Positions 55,143 through 63,528 of a stretch of DNA of 64,000 bases are shown here, one piece after another; the first letter of the stretch is position 1; each line of letters opens with the position of its first letter. The notes under the pieces are model-generated. The model worked only from the letters and a program-made list of their open reading frames with translations, was not told the DNA's origin and searched no databases. Source of the stretch: Bacillus infantis (GTDB lineage Bacteria; Bacillota; Bacilli; Bacillales; Cytobacillaceae). The stretch spans positions 124,001-188,000 of the forward strand of contig NZ_JAIVAP010000002.1 of NCBI RefSeq assembly GCF_020171945.1, written 5' to 3'. The translations under genes were made by a program, and so were the position numbers.

Positions 55143-55778
55143 ATGGTACACACTCTCTCACTTCTTATGCTTGCATTTGCTGTCAGTCTTGACAGTTTCA
55201 GTGTTGGCTTGACATATGGGTTAAGGAAAATGAGCATACCCTTAAAGTCGATTTTGATTATTGCCTGCTGTTCGGCTATCACGCTTATAACAGCAATGAC
55301 CATCGGCCATGTGATCGAGAGTTTTCTCTCACCTCAAGCTGCCGAGAGTCTTGGCGGAATTCTTTTGATTCTCCTTGGAGCCTGGGTCTTATACCAGTTT
55401 TTCCGTCCGGAAAAATCAAAGGATGTACTTCCCCACGAAAAAACAATTGTTAATTTTGAAATTAAATCATTAGGTCTTGTTATAAACATCCTGCAAAAGC
55501 CGATGGCTGCCGATTTTGACAAATCTGGCACGATTACAGGGATTGAAGCATTTATGCTGGGCCTTGCCTTATCTTTGGATGCATTTGGAGCCGGGATAGG
55601 AGCCGCTATGCTGGGCTATTCTCCTGGCTATCTAGCCGCCGCGGTGGCTGCGATGAGCTCGCTTTTTGTTTTTGCTGGAATGAAGATCGGCGCCATTTTC
55701 AGCCACAGCAGCTGGGTGCAGCGGTTTTCTTTCATACCTGGGCTTTTGCTGATCGTCATTGGAATCTGGAAAATATAA
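55143..55778 (+). CDS. ytaF: Sporulation membrane protein YtaF (MntP-like)
   Basis: A 211-residue membrane protein with six hydrophobic segments in two similar halves, each with a conserved Asp: LAFAVSLDSFSVGLTYGLR and LGLALSLDAFGAGIGAAML, the pattern of MntP/YtaF exporters. YtaF is annotated as a sporulation protein in Bacillus; transport of a divalent cation is an inference from MntP. AAGGAG lies eight bases before the ATG at 55143. An ATG at 55136 is in another frame. coaE follows after 21 bases. Confidence 0.9.
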   Translation: MVHTLSLLMLAFAVSLDSFSVGLTYGLRKMSIPLKSILIIACCSAITLITAMTIGHVIESFLSPQAAESLGGILLILLGAWVLYQFFRPEKSKDVLPHEKTIVNFEIKSLGLVINILQKPMAADFDKSGTITGIEAFMLGLALSLDAFGAGIGAAMLGYSPGYLAAAVAAMSSLFVFAGMKIGAIFSHSSWVQRFSFIPGLLLIVIGIWKI

Positions 55779-55799
55779 CGAGTCCGGAAAGGACAGAAT

Positions 55800-56414
55800 A
55801 TGCCGTTAGTAATAGGGTTGACCGGAGGCATCGCCAGCGGAAAAAGTACCGTATCCGCCATGCTGATGGAAAAAGGGATTACGGTCATTGATGCAGACTT
55901 GGAAGCAAGGCTTGCGGTGGAAAAGGGAGAAGAAGCCTATGATGGTATTGTCAGCCGCTTTGGAACCGAGATACTGCAGCCCGATGGAGAAATTGACCGT
56001 ACAAAGCTAGGCGCTATCATTTTTCATAATGAAGAGGAACGGCTTGCTCTTAATGCGATCGTCCATCCTGCTGTCCGTAAAAGGATGCTGGAGAAAAAAG
56101 AACAGGCCATCCAAAAAGGGGAGCAGCTTGTAGTGCTGGATATACCGCTGCTGTTCGAAAGCAAGCTGGAACATTTGGCTGATAAAACATTGCTTGTTTA
56201 TACAAATGGGGAAACTCAGCTGAGGCGTCTGATGAACCGGAATTCTTTAAGTGAGGAAGAAGCGGAGGCACGAATCAATTCTCAAATGCCTCTTTCTGAA
56301 AAAGTCAGGCTGGCAGATGCCGTCATTAATAATAATGGCACCCTTGAAGAGACGAGGGAGCAGTTGTTGGAGCTGCTGGATCAGTGGCAGCCGGAGGAAA
56401 AGGGGAAGAGCTGA
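55800..56414 (+). CDS. coaE: Dephospho-CoA kinase
   Basis: Phosphorylates dephospho-CoA, the last step of CoA synthesis. It has 204 residues. Walker A loop [12 protein letters not shown] at the N-terminus, then [12 protein letters not shown] and [14 protein letters not shown], all typical of CoaE. AAAGGA precedes the ATG at 55800. It is in an operon with ytaF, as in B. subtilis. The terminator begins inside its last codons. Confidence 0.95.
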   Translation: MPLVIGLTGGIASGKSTVSAMLMEKGITVIDADLEARLAVEKGEEAYDGIVSRFGTEILQPDGEIDRTKLGAIIFHNEEERLALNAIVHPAVRKRMLEKKEQAIQKGEQLVVLDIPLLFESKLEHLADKTLLVYTNGETQLRRLMNRNSLSEEEAEARINSQMPLSEKVRLADAVINNNGTLEETREQLLELLDQWQPEEKGKS

Positions 56415-56431
56415 TGCCTTCCCTCTTTTTT
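56401..56431 (+). terminator. Terminator of ytaF-coaE overlapping the coaE stop
   Basis: GGGAAG / CTTCCC stem with the stop codon in its loop, then a T-rich tail. Confidence 0.65.
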
Positions 56432-56587
56432 ATGCTTAATGAAGCTAAATGTTTATAGCTTTTTCTTTGGTCTTTCCGTTCATAAAAGGCATGAAGCAGA
56501 CTATATTGAACTAAGGTCCAAAAGTATTATTCTGAATAATTAGACTTTTTGAAAATGTGCACAATCATGAGCACAAAAGCTTTTATA

Positions 56588-56598
56588 TATGTTATACT
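56588..56598 (+). promoter_or_regulatory. CcpN-like operator 1 at gapB
   Basis: TATGTTATACT fits, from memory, the CcpN operator consensus TRTGHYATAYW at all eleven positions, and contains a TATACT with an upstream TG that may be the gapB -10. Confidence 0.6.
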
Positions 56599-56620
56599 AA
56601 TCGTAAGGATAAACAGCTAA

Positions 56621-56631
56621 AGTATAACACT
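56621..56631 (-). promoter_or_regulatory. CcpN-like operator 2 at gapB
   Basis: On the minus strand AGTGTTATACT matches the same consensus at ten of eleven positions, in inverted orientation 33 bp from site 1. Two sites at the promoter are what CcpN uses to repress gapB during glycolysis in B. subtilis. Confidence 0.55.
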
Positions 56632-56651
56632 TATTCGGAAGGGGCCGTATA

Positions 56652-57683
56652 ATGATGGCGAGAATAGCGATTAATGGTTTTGGAAGGATCGGAAGAATGG
56701 TGTTCAGAAAGGCAATTATGGAGGAAAATCTTGAAATTGCAGCAATCAACGCCAGCTATCCTGCTGAAACTCTGGCTCATTTAATCAAATATGATACGAA
56801 TCACGGTATGTTTGAAGGTGAAGTGATTCCTGAAAATAATGCAATTGTCGTAAACGGGAAGCGCATCAGGCTGCTGGCAAGCAGAGATCCCCTTGAACTC
56901 CCGTGGAGGGACCTGGAAATCGATATTGTCATTGAAGCAACAGGCAAATTCAATTCCCGCGAAAAAGCAGCGCTCCATTTAGAGGCAGGGGCTAAAAAGG
57001 TTATACTGACTGCCCCGGGTAAAAATGAGGATGTTACCATTGTGATGGGAGTAAATGAAAGCGCATTAAATATATATGAGCATGACATCATTTCTAACGC
57101 ATCTTGCACCACAAATTGCCTGGCGCCTGTCGCAAAGGTGCTTGATGAAAAGTTCGGGATTGAAAACGGACTGATGACTACCGTCCATGCCTACACAAAC
57201 GATCAGAAAAATATCGACAATCCGCATAAGGACCTGCGCCGTGCACGAGCATGCGGACAATCGATCATTCCGACATCGACAGGCGCTGCCAAAGCCCTTT
57301 CCCTCGTCCTGCCCCAGCTGAAGGGCAAGCTTCATGGAATGGCCCTCCGTGTGCCGACGCCAAATGTGTCCTTGGTTGACCTTGTGGTGGACCTGAATAA
57401 AGAAGTGACGGCCGACGAAATCAACGATGCCTTTGAAGCTGCAGCCAGAGGAAGCATGAAGGGCATTCTGGATATCACAGCAGAGCCGCTCGTATCTGTC
57501 GACTTTAATACAAATGAACATTCTGCCATCATTGACGGCCTTTCAACAATGGTCATCGGCCCCAATAAAGTAAAAGTGCTCGCCTGGTATGACAACGAAT
57601 GGGGCTACTCCTGCCGTGTCGTCGACCTCGTCAACTTCGTCGCCGGAAAAATGGCTAAACTAACAGAAGTAAAAGCAGGCTGA
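56652..57683 (+). CDS. gapB: Glyceraldehyde-3-phosphate dehydrogenase, gluconeogenic (GapB)
   Basis: A 343-residue GAPDH of the GapB type, NADP-preferring and used in gluconeogenesis in B. subtilis. Rossmann motif INGFGRIGRMVFRK, catalytic Cys152 in SNASCTTNCLAP, and the catalytic His in TTVHAYTNDQKNID. It lacks the Asp that marks NAD-specific enzymes after strand 2: the segment reads AAINASYPAE, as in B. subtilis GapB. AAGGGG fits the ATG at 56652 (seven bases); a second ATG follows directly. The gene next to speD and coaE matches the B. subtilis order. Confidence 0.95.
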   Translation: MMARIAINGFGRIGRMVFRKAIMEENLEIAAINASYPAETLAHLIKYDTNHGMFEGEVIPENNAIVVNGKRIRLLASRDPLELPWRDLEIDIVIEATGKFNSREKAALHLEAGAKKVILTAPGKNEDVTIVMGVNESALNIYEHDIISNASCTTNCLAPVAKVLDEKFGIENGLMTTVHAYTNDQKNIDNPHKDLRRARACGQSIIPTSTGAAKALSLVLPQLKGKLHGMALRVPTPNVSLVDLVVDLNKEVTADEINDAFEAAARGSMKGILDITAEPLVSVDFNTNEHSAIIDGLSTMVIGPNKVKVLAWYDNEWGYSCRVVDLVNFVAGKMAKLTEVKAG

Positions 57684-57741
57684 CCATACCGGAAAATTGT
57701 AAGCCAATACTTGTTTATTAAAGCATGCTTAATTAGAAAAC

Positions 57742-57787
57742 AGGGGAACGGGAAAACTATTCCGTACCCCTTATTTTTATTTTTTTT
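57742..57787 (+). terminator. Terminator of gapB
   Basis: AGGGGAACGG / CCGTACCCCT with one mismatch, then a T-rich tail. Confidence 0.75.
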
Positions 57788-57836
57788 TGAATTCAGCTTG
57801 TATTAGGCTTTTGCCTTTAAAAATTTTTAAAAACCA

Positions 57837-57966
57837 GTTGATTGCAGTGGAAGGCACGAAGACTCCTGCGGGATTGCAGCGGCAAAGCTGAGACCCCGCA
57901 AGAGCTTGCTCTGAGGAGGCTCAGCGCCGCCCCGCGGAAAGCGAAGTGCCTGGAACGGAAATCAAC
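57837..57966. repeat. 130-bp inverted-repeat element
   Basis: Perfect 7-bp ends GTTGATT (57837) and AATCAAC (57960), with a second paired block GGCAC / GTGCC just inside. Internal stems are TGCGGG / CCCGCA and AGAGC-TT-GCTCT. I recognise this sequence type (GACTCCTGCGGGA, then CCCCGCGGAAAGCGAAGTG) as a dispersed intergenic repeat common in Bacillus genomes. It has no coding capacity. Flanks 57788-57836 and 57967-58078 show nothing else. Confidence 0.85.
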
Positions 57967-58078
57967 CCCCATACCTAAAGCTAACCCCTCCAAAAACCAG
58001 CTTTTTAAGGCTTATTCCAGTCTTTTTCCATCTATTATTCAAGACAAACTGCACATCTAAAAAAATCAAAAACTCCTG

Positions 58079-58107
58079 TTGCAAAAAAAATATAAACAAA
58101 GTATACT
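58079..58107 (+). promoter_or_regulatory. Sigma-A promoter of speD
   Basis: TTGCAA, 17-bp spacer, TATACT; the expected start is near 58114. Confidence 0.7.
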
Positions 58108-58113
58108 ATTCCT

Positions 58114-58259
58114 CGTGAACTTCTTGAATTTTGGCAGTGATGGCTACTTAAAGGGTTAGGACCTCTCTGGACTAACTTTCCCCCGTGGTAGTTGTTGGCC
58201 AGTAAAAATGAAGAAGCTCATTAATTCGCTTGTATTTTTAAAAAGGGGGAAATTTGAAT
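58114..58259 (+). promoter_or_regulatory. Structured leader of speD
   Basis: About 146 bases. It contains a hairpin with GTTAG / CTAAC arms (58155-58176), enclosed by a possible helix of GGCTAC (58142) with GTAG near 58187, and a following GGCC. A C-rich stretch TTTCCCCCG lies between. There is no T run, so any control would be at translation or by processing. I do not recognise a riboswitch class. Confidence 0.45.
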
Positions 58260-58640
58260 ATGGAAACAATGGGCCGTCATGTTATTTCAGAGCTATGGGG
58301 CTGCGATTTTGAAAAGTTGAATGATATGGAATTTATTGAACAGACATTTGTAGGGGCTGCATTGAAATCTGGTGCAGAAATCCGCGAAGTCGCGTTCCAC
58401 AAGTTTGCGCCGCAGGGTGTAAGCGGAGTGGTAATCATTTCCGAATCTCATCTAACCATCCACAGCTTCCCGGAGCATGGCTATGCAAGCATTGATGTAT
58501 ACACATGCGGAGATCTTGATCCTAACATTGCTGCAGATTATATTGCAGAAGAGTTAGGCGCTCAAACGCGTGAGAATATCGAAATTCCTCGCGGTATGGG
58601 TCCTGTTCAAGTTAAGCAAGCTCAAGCAAACGCACTATGA
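58260..58640 (+). CDS. speD: S-adenosylmethionine decarboxylase proenzyme
   Basis: Makes decarboxylated SAM, the aminopropyl donor for spermidine. A 126-residue short-type proenzyme (SpeH class) that cleaves itself between Glu62 and Ser63 in [11 protein letters not shown] to create the pyruvoyl cofactor; His68 and Cys83 (VYTCGD) complete the active site. AAAGGGGG lies about ten bases before the ATG at 58260 ([14 protein letters not shown]); a TTG two codons earlier is possible but too close to the ribosome site. Confidence 0.96.
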   Translation: METMGRHVISELWGCDFEKLNDMEFIEQTFVGAALKSGAEIREVAFHKFAPQGVSGVVIISESHLTIHSFPEHGYASIDVYTCGDLDPNIAADYIAEELGAQTRENIEIPRGMGPVQVKQAQANAL

Positions 58641-58670
58641 AAATGACAAACTGATAAACTGACAAATCAA

Positions 58671-58696
58671 AGGGGTGTATCCGTACACCTCTTTTT
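58671..58696 (+). terminator. Terminator of speD
   Basis: AGGGGTGTA / TACACCTCT with one G-T pair, a TCCG loop and five T residues. Confidence 0.85.
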
Positions 58697-58759
58697 ATAT
58701 TGGCCGGACAGCAGGCAGCACGGTCTCTAAAAAAAAATAGATGGTTTTTACAGCTGCGG

Positions 58760-58938
58760 TTACTGCCTAGCTCAGCGCCTGCCCCCTAAAGGTCACAAGC
58801 CGGCCTTCCCCAAAAGGCAAAGAGCGCCTTTCCGGGAGAGTCGTGCTGAGGCATCCAGGAAGCTGGTCATGCAGACGCTGCCACAGGACCCGGCGTTCTT
58901 AGTCTGTGTTCCATTTTTGGCAAGGCGCTTGCGCTTTT
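58760..58938 (+). repeat. Structured repeat copy F (diverged, module-2 form)
   Basis: Diverged copy of the 124-bp family: P1 AGCGCCT / AGGCGCT, P4 AAAGGC / GCCTTT around the loop AAAGAGC, then module 2 with GCAGAC / GTCTGT and GCCAC..GGCGTT, ending GGCAAGGCGCTTGCGCTTTTC. It carries more substitutions than the other copies, so it is probably older. It fills most of the 342-bp gap between speD and the next gene. Confidence 0.75.
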
Positions 58939-58982
58939 CTTGTGTTAAAATAAAGAAAAGTGATAACTCGGAGGATGAATGG

Positions 58983-59384
58983 ATGTCAATTTTTCGGACA
59001 GTTTTCGGCCGCTTTCAAAAACAGTGTGAAACAAGTGAAAGCCATCGGGATGAGAATCTGCGGACAAGATACTATAAGGCCAGCTTTAATAAGGCTTTTG
59101 AAACTGCAGAAAACGTTTTGAGGAAGGATCCCAGCGTGAAAATGATCAGCTCTGCCAAGGAGCATGGAGAAATGGCTGCGGAAATTACCCGCGGCAGAAA
59201 GTACTTTGCCATTATCACCATTGTGTCTGTAAGGGGAATGGAGTCTGCCATTGATGTAAATATATCGACTGAGCAATTTTCTCCTACTGGAGCATTTCCT
59301 GCCTTGAAAAAGGAAATCACAGGTTTCTACAGCAGGCTGGATAAAGAGCTTACATATCTTGGTTCCGGCAGGAATGCTGAATAG
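58983..59384 (+). CDS. Conserved cytosolic protein of unknown function
   Basis: A 133-residue soluble alpha/beta protein. The N-terminal half is helical and charged (RTRYYKASFNKAFETAENVL); the C-terminal half has regular strands (KYFAIITIVSVRGMESAIDV) and a final helix (ALKKEITGFYSRLDKEL). GGAGG lies eight bases before the ATG at 58983. I know similar short cytosolic proteins near speD-nrdR in Bacillus but no function. It lies directly behind repeat copy F, whose 3' end may carry its promoter. Confidence 0.78.
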   Translation: MSIFRTVFGRFQKQCETSESHRDENLRTRYYKASFNKAFETAENVLRKDPSVKMISSAKEHGEMAAEITRGRKYFAIITIVSVRGMESAIDVNISTEQFSPTGAFPALKKEITGFYSRLDKELTYLGSGRNAE

Positions 59385-59489
59385 CGGAAGCTTGTACCGC
59401 TGATGTGTTTTTTATATGATAGAAACAGAATGGCCTTCGTGCAGAGAAACGGCCAGCAAGTACATGAATGAGGATACGGAGCTGATTGT

Positions 59490-59948
59490 ATGAAATGCCC
59501 TTCATGCCAGAATAACAATACACGCGTCCTTGATTCCCGTCCGGTCGATGACGGCCGTTCCATTCGAAGAAGGCGGGAGTGCGAGAAATGCGGCTATCGC
59601 TTCACTACATTCGAGAAGGTGGAGGAGATCCCCCTCATTGTCGTAAAAAAGGAAGGCACACGCGAGGAGTTTAGCCGCGATAAGATGCTGAGGGGCCTGA
59701 TCAAGGCCTGCGAAAAACGTCCTGTTGCCCTTAAGGAGCTTGAAGAAGTGACATCAGAAGTGGAGAAGGAGCTTCGCAGCCAGGGGGTTTCTGAAATAAA
59801 AAGCGAATTTATCGGTGAAATGGTCATGGACAGACTGGCCAAAATTGACGAGGTTGCTTATGTCAGGTTTGCCTCTGTTTACCGGCAATTCAAGGATATC
59901 AACGTATTTATCGATGAGCTGAAAGAATTGATCAAAAAAGAACAATGA
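59490..59948 (+). CDS. nrdR: Transcriptional repressor NrdR
   Basis: A 152-residue repressor of ribonucleotide reductase genes. The N-terminal zinc ribbon is [13 protein letters not shown] and [12 protein letters not shown]; the ATP-cone follows ([20 protein letters not shown]) and reads dATP/ATP levels. GGAG lies eight bases before the ATG at 59490. In B. subtilis the gene (ytcG) stands next to dnaB as here. A terminator or attenuator hairpin separates them. Confidence 0.96.
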   Translation: MKCPSCQNNNTRVLDSRPVDDGRSIRRRRECEKCGYRFTTFEKVEEIPLIVVKKEGTREEFSRDKMLRGLIKACEKRPVALKELEEVTSEVEKELRSQGVSEIKSEFIGEMVMDRLAKIDEVAYVRFASVYRQFKDINVFIDELKELIKKEQ

Positions 59949-59983
59949 TTTTTTGGAAGTGATGCACTGAGGTGCCTGCAGCC

Positions 59984-60018
59984 AGAGCCGAGCTAAAGAC
60001 TGTCTTTGGCTCTTTTTT
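59984..60018 (+). terminator. Terminator of nrdR upstream of dnaB
   Basis: AGAGCC / GGCTCT and AAAGAC / GTCTTT arms with a 5-nt bulge between them, then TTTT. It lies only 38 bases before the dnaB start, so it could also modulate read-through into dnaB. Confidence 0.75.
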
Positions 60019-60055
60019 GGCTGGTTTCCCAAAGATCGGAGAAAGGTTGGCAGCT

Positions 60056-61453
60056 ATGACTCAGCATTGGCAAGAAATGCTTCCGATTGACCGCTATGCA
60101 GTGGCCGCGAGCGGTCTTTTGCATGAGTATGACCGAAAGGTACTGACTTTGTTGTATCAGCCCTTAATCGGGGCTTCCTGTCTCAGTTTATATATGACTT
60201 TATGGGCTGAACTGGAGGAAAACAGGCTCTGGTCACAATCAAACAGCCATCATAGCCTGATGAATTTCATGGGGATGAACTTAAAGGATATTTATGAAGC
60301 AAGACTGAAGCTTGAAGGAATTGGTCTTTTGAAAGCTTTTGTGAAAAATGATGAAGGCAGCCGCTCTTTTATATACGAACTGCAGCCGCCGCTGAGTCCG
60401 GAGCAGTTTTTCCTGGATGGTATGCTTAACATCTATTTGTATCGAAAAATCGGCAAAAATCAGTTTCTGAGGCTTAAGCGATTTTTCTGTGACCATGATT
60501 CCGGTATGATGCAGGGTTATGATGAAGTGACTAAAGCCTTTCAGGATGTATATGAATCAGGCCATCCTGCAGCTTTCTCCCCTGACCAGGATACAGGAAG
60601 GGATCTGTCTCTTGAAGAGGGTTTTACCTTCATAGGCAGAACAAGCCCTGAAGAGATAAAAATCGACGGGTCATCCTTTGATTTTGAGCTGCTTGCAGCG
60701 GGCTTGAATGAGTCTCTGCTTCCCAAGTCGGCGCTGACCCCGAAGGTCCGCGAGGCAATCAGCAACCTGTCCTTTCTTTATGGGATTGATGCCCTGCAGA
60801 TGAAAAACATCCTGATCAGTGCCATGACGGAAGATAATGATATTAATATTGAAGAGCTGCGGAAATCCGCACGTGACTGGTACCAATTTGAGCATCAGGA
60901 CCAGCTGCCGTCCCTTATAGACCGGATCCAGCCAGGCATCCATCAGGTTCAGGCCGCTGAGCCGAAAACACAGGAAGAAGAATTGATCAGATATATGGAG
61001 ACCACTTCTCCGCGCCAGCTGTTAAAGGACATCTCCGGCGGGGCAGATCCTTCCAAAGGAGATCTGCAGATCATTGAGGATGTTATGTTTCAGCAGAAGC
61101 TGCACCCTGGCGTTGCTAATGTTCTAATTCAGTATGTTATGCTAAAGACAGATATGAAGCTCACGAAAGCCTATGTAGAGAAGATTGCCGGGCATTGGGC
61201 CAGAAAACAGATTAAAACGGTCAAAGAAGCAATGATGCTGGCCAAAAATGAACACCGCCAGTATCTGGAGTGGGCAGAAGGCAAAAAGGCAAAGCCTGCT
61301 TCAGCGAAAAAGCCGATCAGAAAAGAAGCACTGCCTGACTGGTTTGATGAGCAGCAGGAAGAGCAGCCGCAAAAAGCAGCGGCCGCCAATGACTCGGAGT
61401 ATGAGGCAAAAAGACGGGCCTTAGAGGAAAGGCTTAAAAAATATAGGAAATAA
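60056..61453 (+). CDS. dnaB: Replication initiation and membrane attachment protein DnaB
   Basis: A 465-residue Firmicute DnaB, a primosome protein that with DnaD and DnaI loads the replicative helicase (not the helicase itself). The N-terminal winged-helix region is typical (LLYQPLIGASCLSLYMTLW), and the C-terminal DnaB/DnaD domain contains YMETTSPRQLLKDISGG and NVLIQYVMLKTDMKLTKAYV. A polar Lys/Glu-rich tail follows. The ATG at 60056 (MTQHWQEMLPIDRY) has GAAAGG nine bases upstream; the open frame from 59972 runs through the terminator hairpin and is rejected. dnaI follows after 12 bases. Confidence 0.95.
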   Translation: MTQHWQEMLPIDRYAVAASGLLHEYDRKVLTLLYQPLIGASCLSLYMTLWAELEENRLWSQSNSHHSLMNFMGMNLKDIYEARLKLEGIGLLKAFVKNDEGSRSFIYELQPPLSPEQFFLDGMLNIYLYRKIGKNQFLRLKRFFCDHDSGMMQGYDEVTKAFQDVYESGHPAAFSPDQDTGRDLSLEEGFTFIGRTSPEEIKIDGSSFDFELLAAGLNESLLPKSALTPKVREAISNLSFLYGIDALQMKNILISAMTEDNDINIEELRKSARDWYQFEHQDQLPSLIDRIQPGIHQVQAAEPKTQEEELIRYMETTSPRQLLKDISGGADPSKGDLQIIEDVMFQQKLHPGVANVLIQYVMLKTDMKLTKAYVEKIAGHWARKQIKTVKEAMMLAKNEHRQYLEWAEGKKAKPASAKKPIRKEALPDWFDEQQEEQPQKAAAANDSEYEAKRRALEERLKKYRK

Positions 61454-61465
61454 GGAGGTGGCAGC

Positions 61466-62392
61466 ATGGAAAGGATCAATGAGACATTGAAAAAACTTGC
61501 AGGTAACGAAAGTTTTCAAAAAAGGTACGAGCAGCAAAAGAAGGAAATTTTCTCCCATCCTGATGTAAAAGCTTTTTTGCAGGAGCATCGCGCAGAAATT
61601 ACAAATGAAATGGCAGAAAGAAGCATGATCAAGCTCTCGGAGTATGCCCAGCAGAGCAAGGAATGCAGAGAGTGCCCAAGCCTTGGGGAATGCAAGAATA
61701 TGATGCAGGGGTATCATCCTGAACTGGTCATCAGGAGGGGGATCATTGATGTCCAATACAACCGCTGCCCGCGCAAGGTGATACATGATGAGCGGAAGAA
61801 AAATGAGAAGCTGATCCGGAGCCTGTATATTCCAAAAGAGATTGTCAGCGCCTCCTTCGCTGATGTATACCTTGATACCAGACTGGATGCGGTTGATAAA
61901 GCGGAAAGCTTCGTCGAAAATTATCAGCCGGGCACAAGGCAGAAGGGGCTTTATTTTTACGGTAAGTTCGGAGTAGGCAAGTCCTTCCTGCTTGGTGCAA
62001 TCGCCAATGAGCTTGCGAAGAAAAAGATCTCGTCCATGATCGTCTATGTCCCTGAGCTTTTAAGGGAAATGAAAAGCAGTATTGGAGATTCAACCTTAAA
62101 TGAAAAGCTTGAGGCCATTAAGCGCGAGCCGATCCTGATGCTTGATGATATTGGCGCCGAAACGATGTCAAGCTGGACAAGGGACGAGGTGTTAGGACCA
62201 ATCCTGCAGTTCAGGATGCTGGAGAACCTGCCAACCTTCTTTACATCCAATTTTGATATGCAGGGGCTGGAGCACCACCTGACCTACAGCCAGCGCGGCG
62301 AAGAAGAAAAAATGAAAGCGCGCCGGATCATGGAGCGCATCCGCTACTTGTCTGAGCCGGTCCTGGTTGACGGGCCGAACCGCCGTGTATAA
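61466..62392 (+). CDS. dnaI: Primosomal protein DnaI (helicase loader)
   Basis: A 308-residue AAA+ ATPase that loads the replicative helicase. The N-terminal domain has a zinc-binding cluster (CRECPSLGEC and NRCPRK with His in between). The C-terminal ATPase has Walker A GKFGVGKSFLLGA, Walker B PILMLDDIGAE and sensor I FFTSNFD. AAGGAGGTGG precedes the ATG. It is in an operon with dnaB and ends in a strong terminator. Confidence 0.96.
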   Translation: MERINETLKKLAGNESFQKRYEQQKKEIFSHPDVKAFLQEHRAEITNEMAERSMIKLSEYAQQSKECRECPSLGECKNMMQGYHPELVIRRGIIDVQYNRCPRKVIHDERKKNEKLIRSLYIPKEIVSASFADVYLDTRLDAVDKAESFVENYQPGTRQKGLYFYGKFGVGKSFLLGAIANELAKKKISSMIVYVPELLREMKSSIGDSTLNEKLEAIKREPILMLDDIGAETMSSWTRDEVLGPILQFRMLENLPTFFTSNFDMQGLEHHLTYSQRGEEEKMKARRIMERIRYLSEPVLVDGPNRRV

Positions 62393-62404
62393 AGAGTGAT
62401 TCTG

Positions 62405-62430
62405 AAAACTGCCTTGTAAGGCAGTTTTTT
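62405..62430 (+). terminator. Terminator of dnaB-dnaI
   Basis: AAAACTGCCTT / AAGGCAGTTTT perfect 11-bp stem with a 2-nt gap and a T run. Confidence 0.93.
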
Positions 62431-62620
62431 AATTTTGTCTCCAACAATATATCCCCCTTTTTATCCCTGTTATGCTCCGTATTTGCTTCTAAATTGTACA
62501 AGTTTCCCATATACATGGAATCAGGGATATTAACGAAGGAAGCCGTATAGGTAAGGAGAGGATATCTCCCGGCGCTTGCTGCAGCTTCGAATATTGTTTA
62601 ATAAACAAGGGGGGATATGA

Positions 62621-63487
62621 TTGATTGAAATCATTTTCCAAAATCAGCAGGATGCGAGGAAACTGCAGGATCTCCTGGAGCTTGAACTAGCATCCTCTAA
62701 TATAACAGCACTTCAGCTTAAAGACGGGCATACTGTTCAGGTCAAAGCGGGCGGATTACAGGAGACGGCAGACCTGGTAAAAAGGGCGATGACACACTTC
62801 ATTATAGAAACTAAGCAGGATGACTGGTTCCGCAGGATTCTTTCGGAGCGGTATTTTTATGAAGATGAGGAAGAGCAGCAGCAGATTATGGATATCATCC
62901 ATTCCATTCTTGAGGGAAACAGGGATGATTTGTCTGCTTTTCTGGACGGTCCTGGACCGGAGAAAAGCCTTAGCCTCGCAATTGAAGAATTAATGTCAGG
63001 GGACATCTCTTCGTTTTCGTTCGACTCTTTTGTAAAGTTCCGCCTCCGCCCGATGATGGACCAGCTGGAACGATATGCAGCGCTTTCCATAGATGAATAT
63101 AAGATGGAGCAGGAATATCAGATGTTCATCCATATGCTGAGGGATTTCCTGAAGGGCAGGGCCCCTAAGCGCAGTGCTGTACATCTGGTGATGGGGGAGG
63201 AGACTGCCTTTTACGATGGCGGGCTTATTGAGATCAAGCGGGCTGAGCTCTTGAAGATGGTTGACCGCCGGCTGCTTTTTAACCATCCTGTTTACGTCGA
63301 TTCTGTTACGATCGCCCCGCTCCTTTCAATGGCGCCGTCAGCCATATTTCTTTATTCAGATGTACCAGACTGTCCGCTCGCCAGGACCGTCCGCAATATT
63401 TTTGAGGAAAGAGTGGTCATCCAGCCTCTTGAGGCCTTTACAGAACTGAAGAAAATCCTCTCTGCAGCAGGCAGGGAGAAAATCTGA
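62621..63487 (+). CDS. ytxC: Sporulation protein YtxC
   Basis: A 288-residue cytosolic protein of the YtxC family. Typical segments are DDWFRRILSERYFYEDEEE, FDSFVKFRLRPMMDQLERY and EYQMFIHMLRDFL in the middle, and a C-terminal alpha/beta region (SAIFLYSDVPDCPLARTV). The B. subtilis gene lies between dnaI and thrS and is annotated as sporulation-related; the molecular role is unknown. Start TTG at 62621 with a G-rich ribosome site six bases upstream; the ATG at 62617 is closed by a stop within two codons. Confidence 0.9.
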   Translation: MIEIIFQNQQDARKLQDLLELELASSNITALQLKDGHTVQVKAGGLQETADLVKRAMTHFIIETKQDDWFRRILSERYFYEDEEEQQQIMDIIHSILEGNRDDLSAFLDGPGPEKSLSLAIEELMSGDISSFSFDSFVKFRLRPMMDQLERYAALSIDEYKMEQEYQMFIHMLRDFLKGRAPKRSAVHLVMGEETAFYDGGLIEIKRAELLKMVDRRLLFNHPVYVDSVTIAPLLSMAPSAIFLYSDVPDCPLARTVRNIFEERVVIQPLEAFTELKKILSAAGREKI

Positions 63488-63493
63488 AATCCC

Positions 63494-63522
63494 TTGATTT
63501 TTCCAAGATAAACTACTATAAT
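63494..63522 (+). promoter_or_regulatory. Sigma-A promoter of the thrS leader
   Basis: TTGATT, 17-bp spacer, TATAAT; the expected start is near 63529, just after the ytxC stop. Confidence 0.8.
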
Positions 63523-63528
63523 AACGTA

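Noticed and set aside
55030-55212. 60-codon plus-strand frame ahead of ytaF
   Set aside because: It starts in the last repeat unit of array E and overlaps the real ytaF start in another frame.
57842-58060. 72-codon plus-strand frame
   Set aside because: It lies in the 130-bp inverted-repeat element and has no ribosome site.
59972-60055. N-terminal extension of dnaB by 28 codons
   Set aside because: It crosses the nrdR terminator hairpin. The ATG at 60056 matches the usual DnaB N-terminus and has an upstream GAAAGG.
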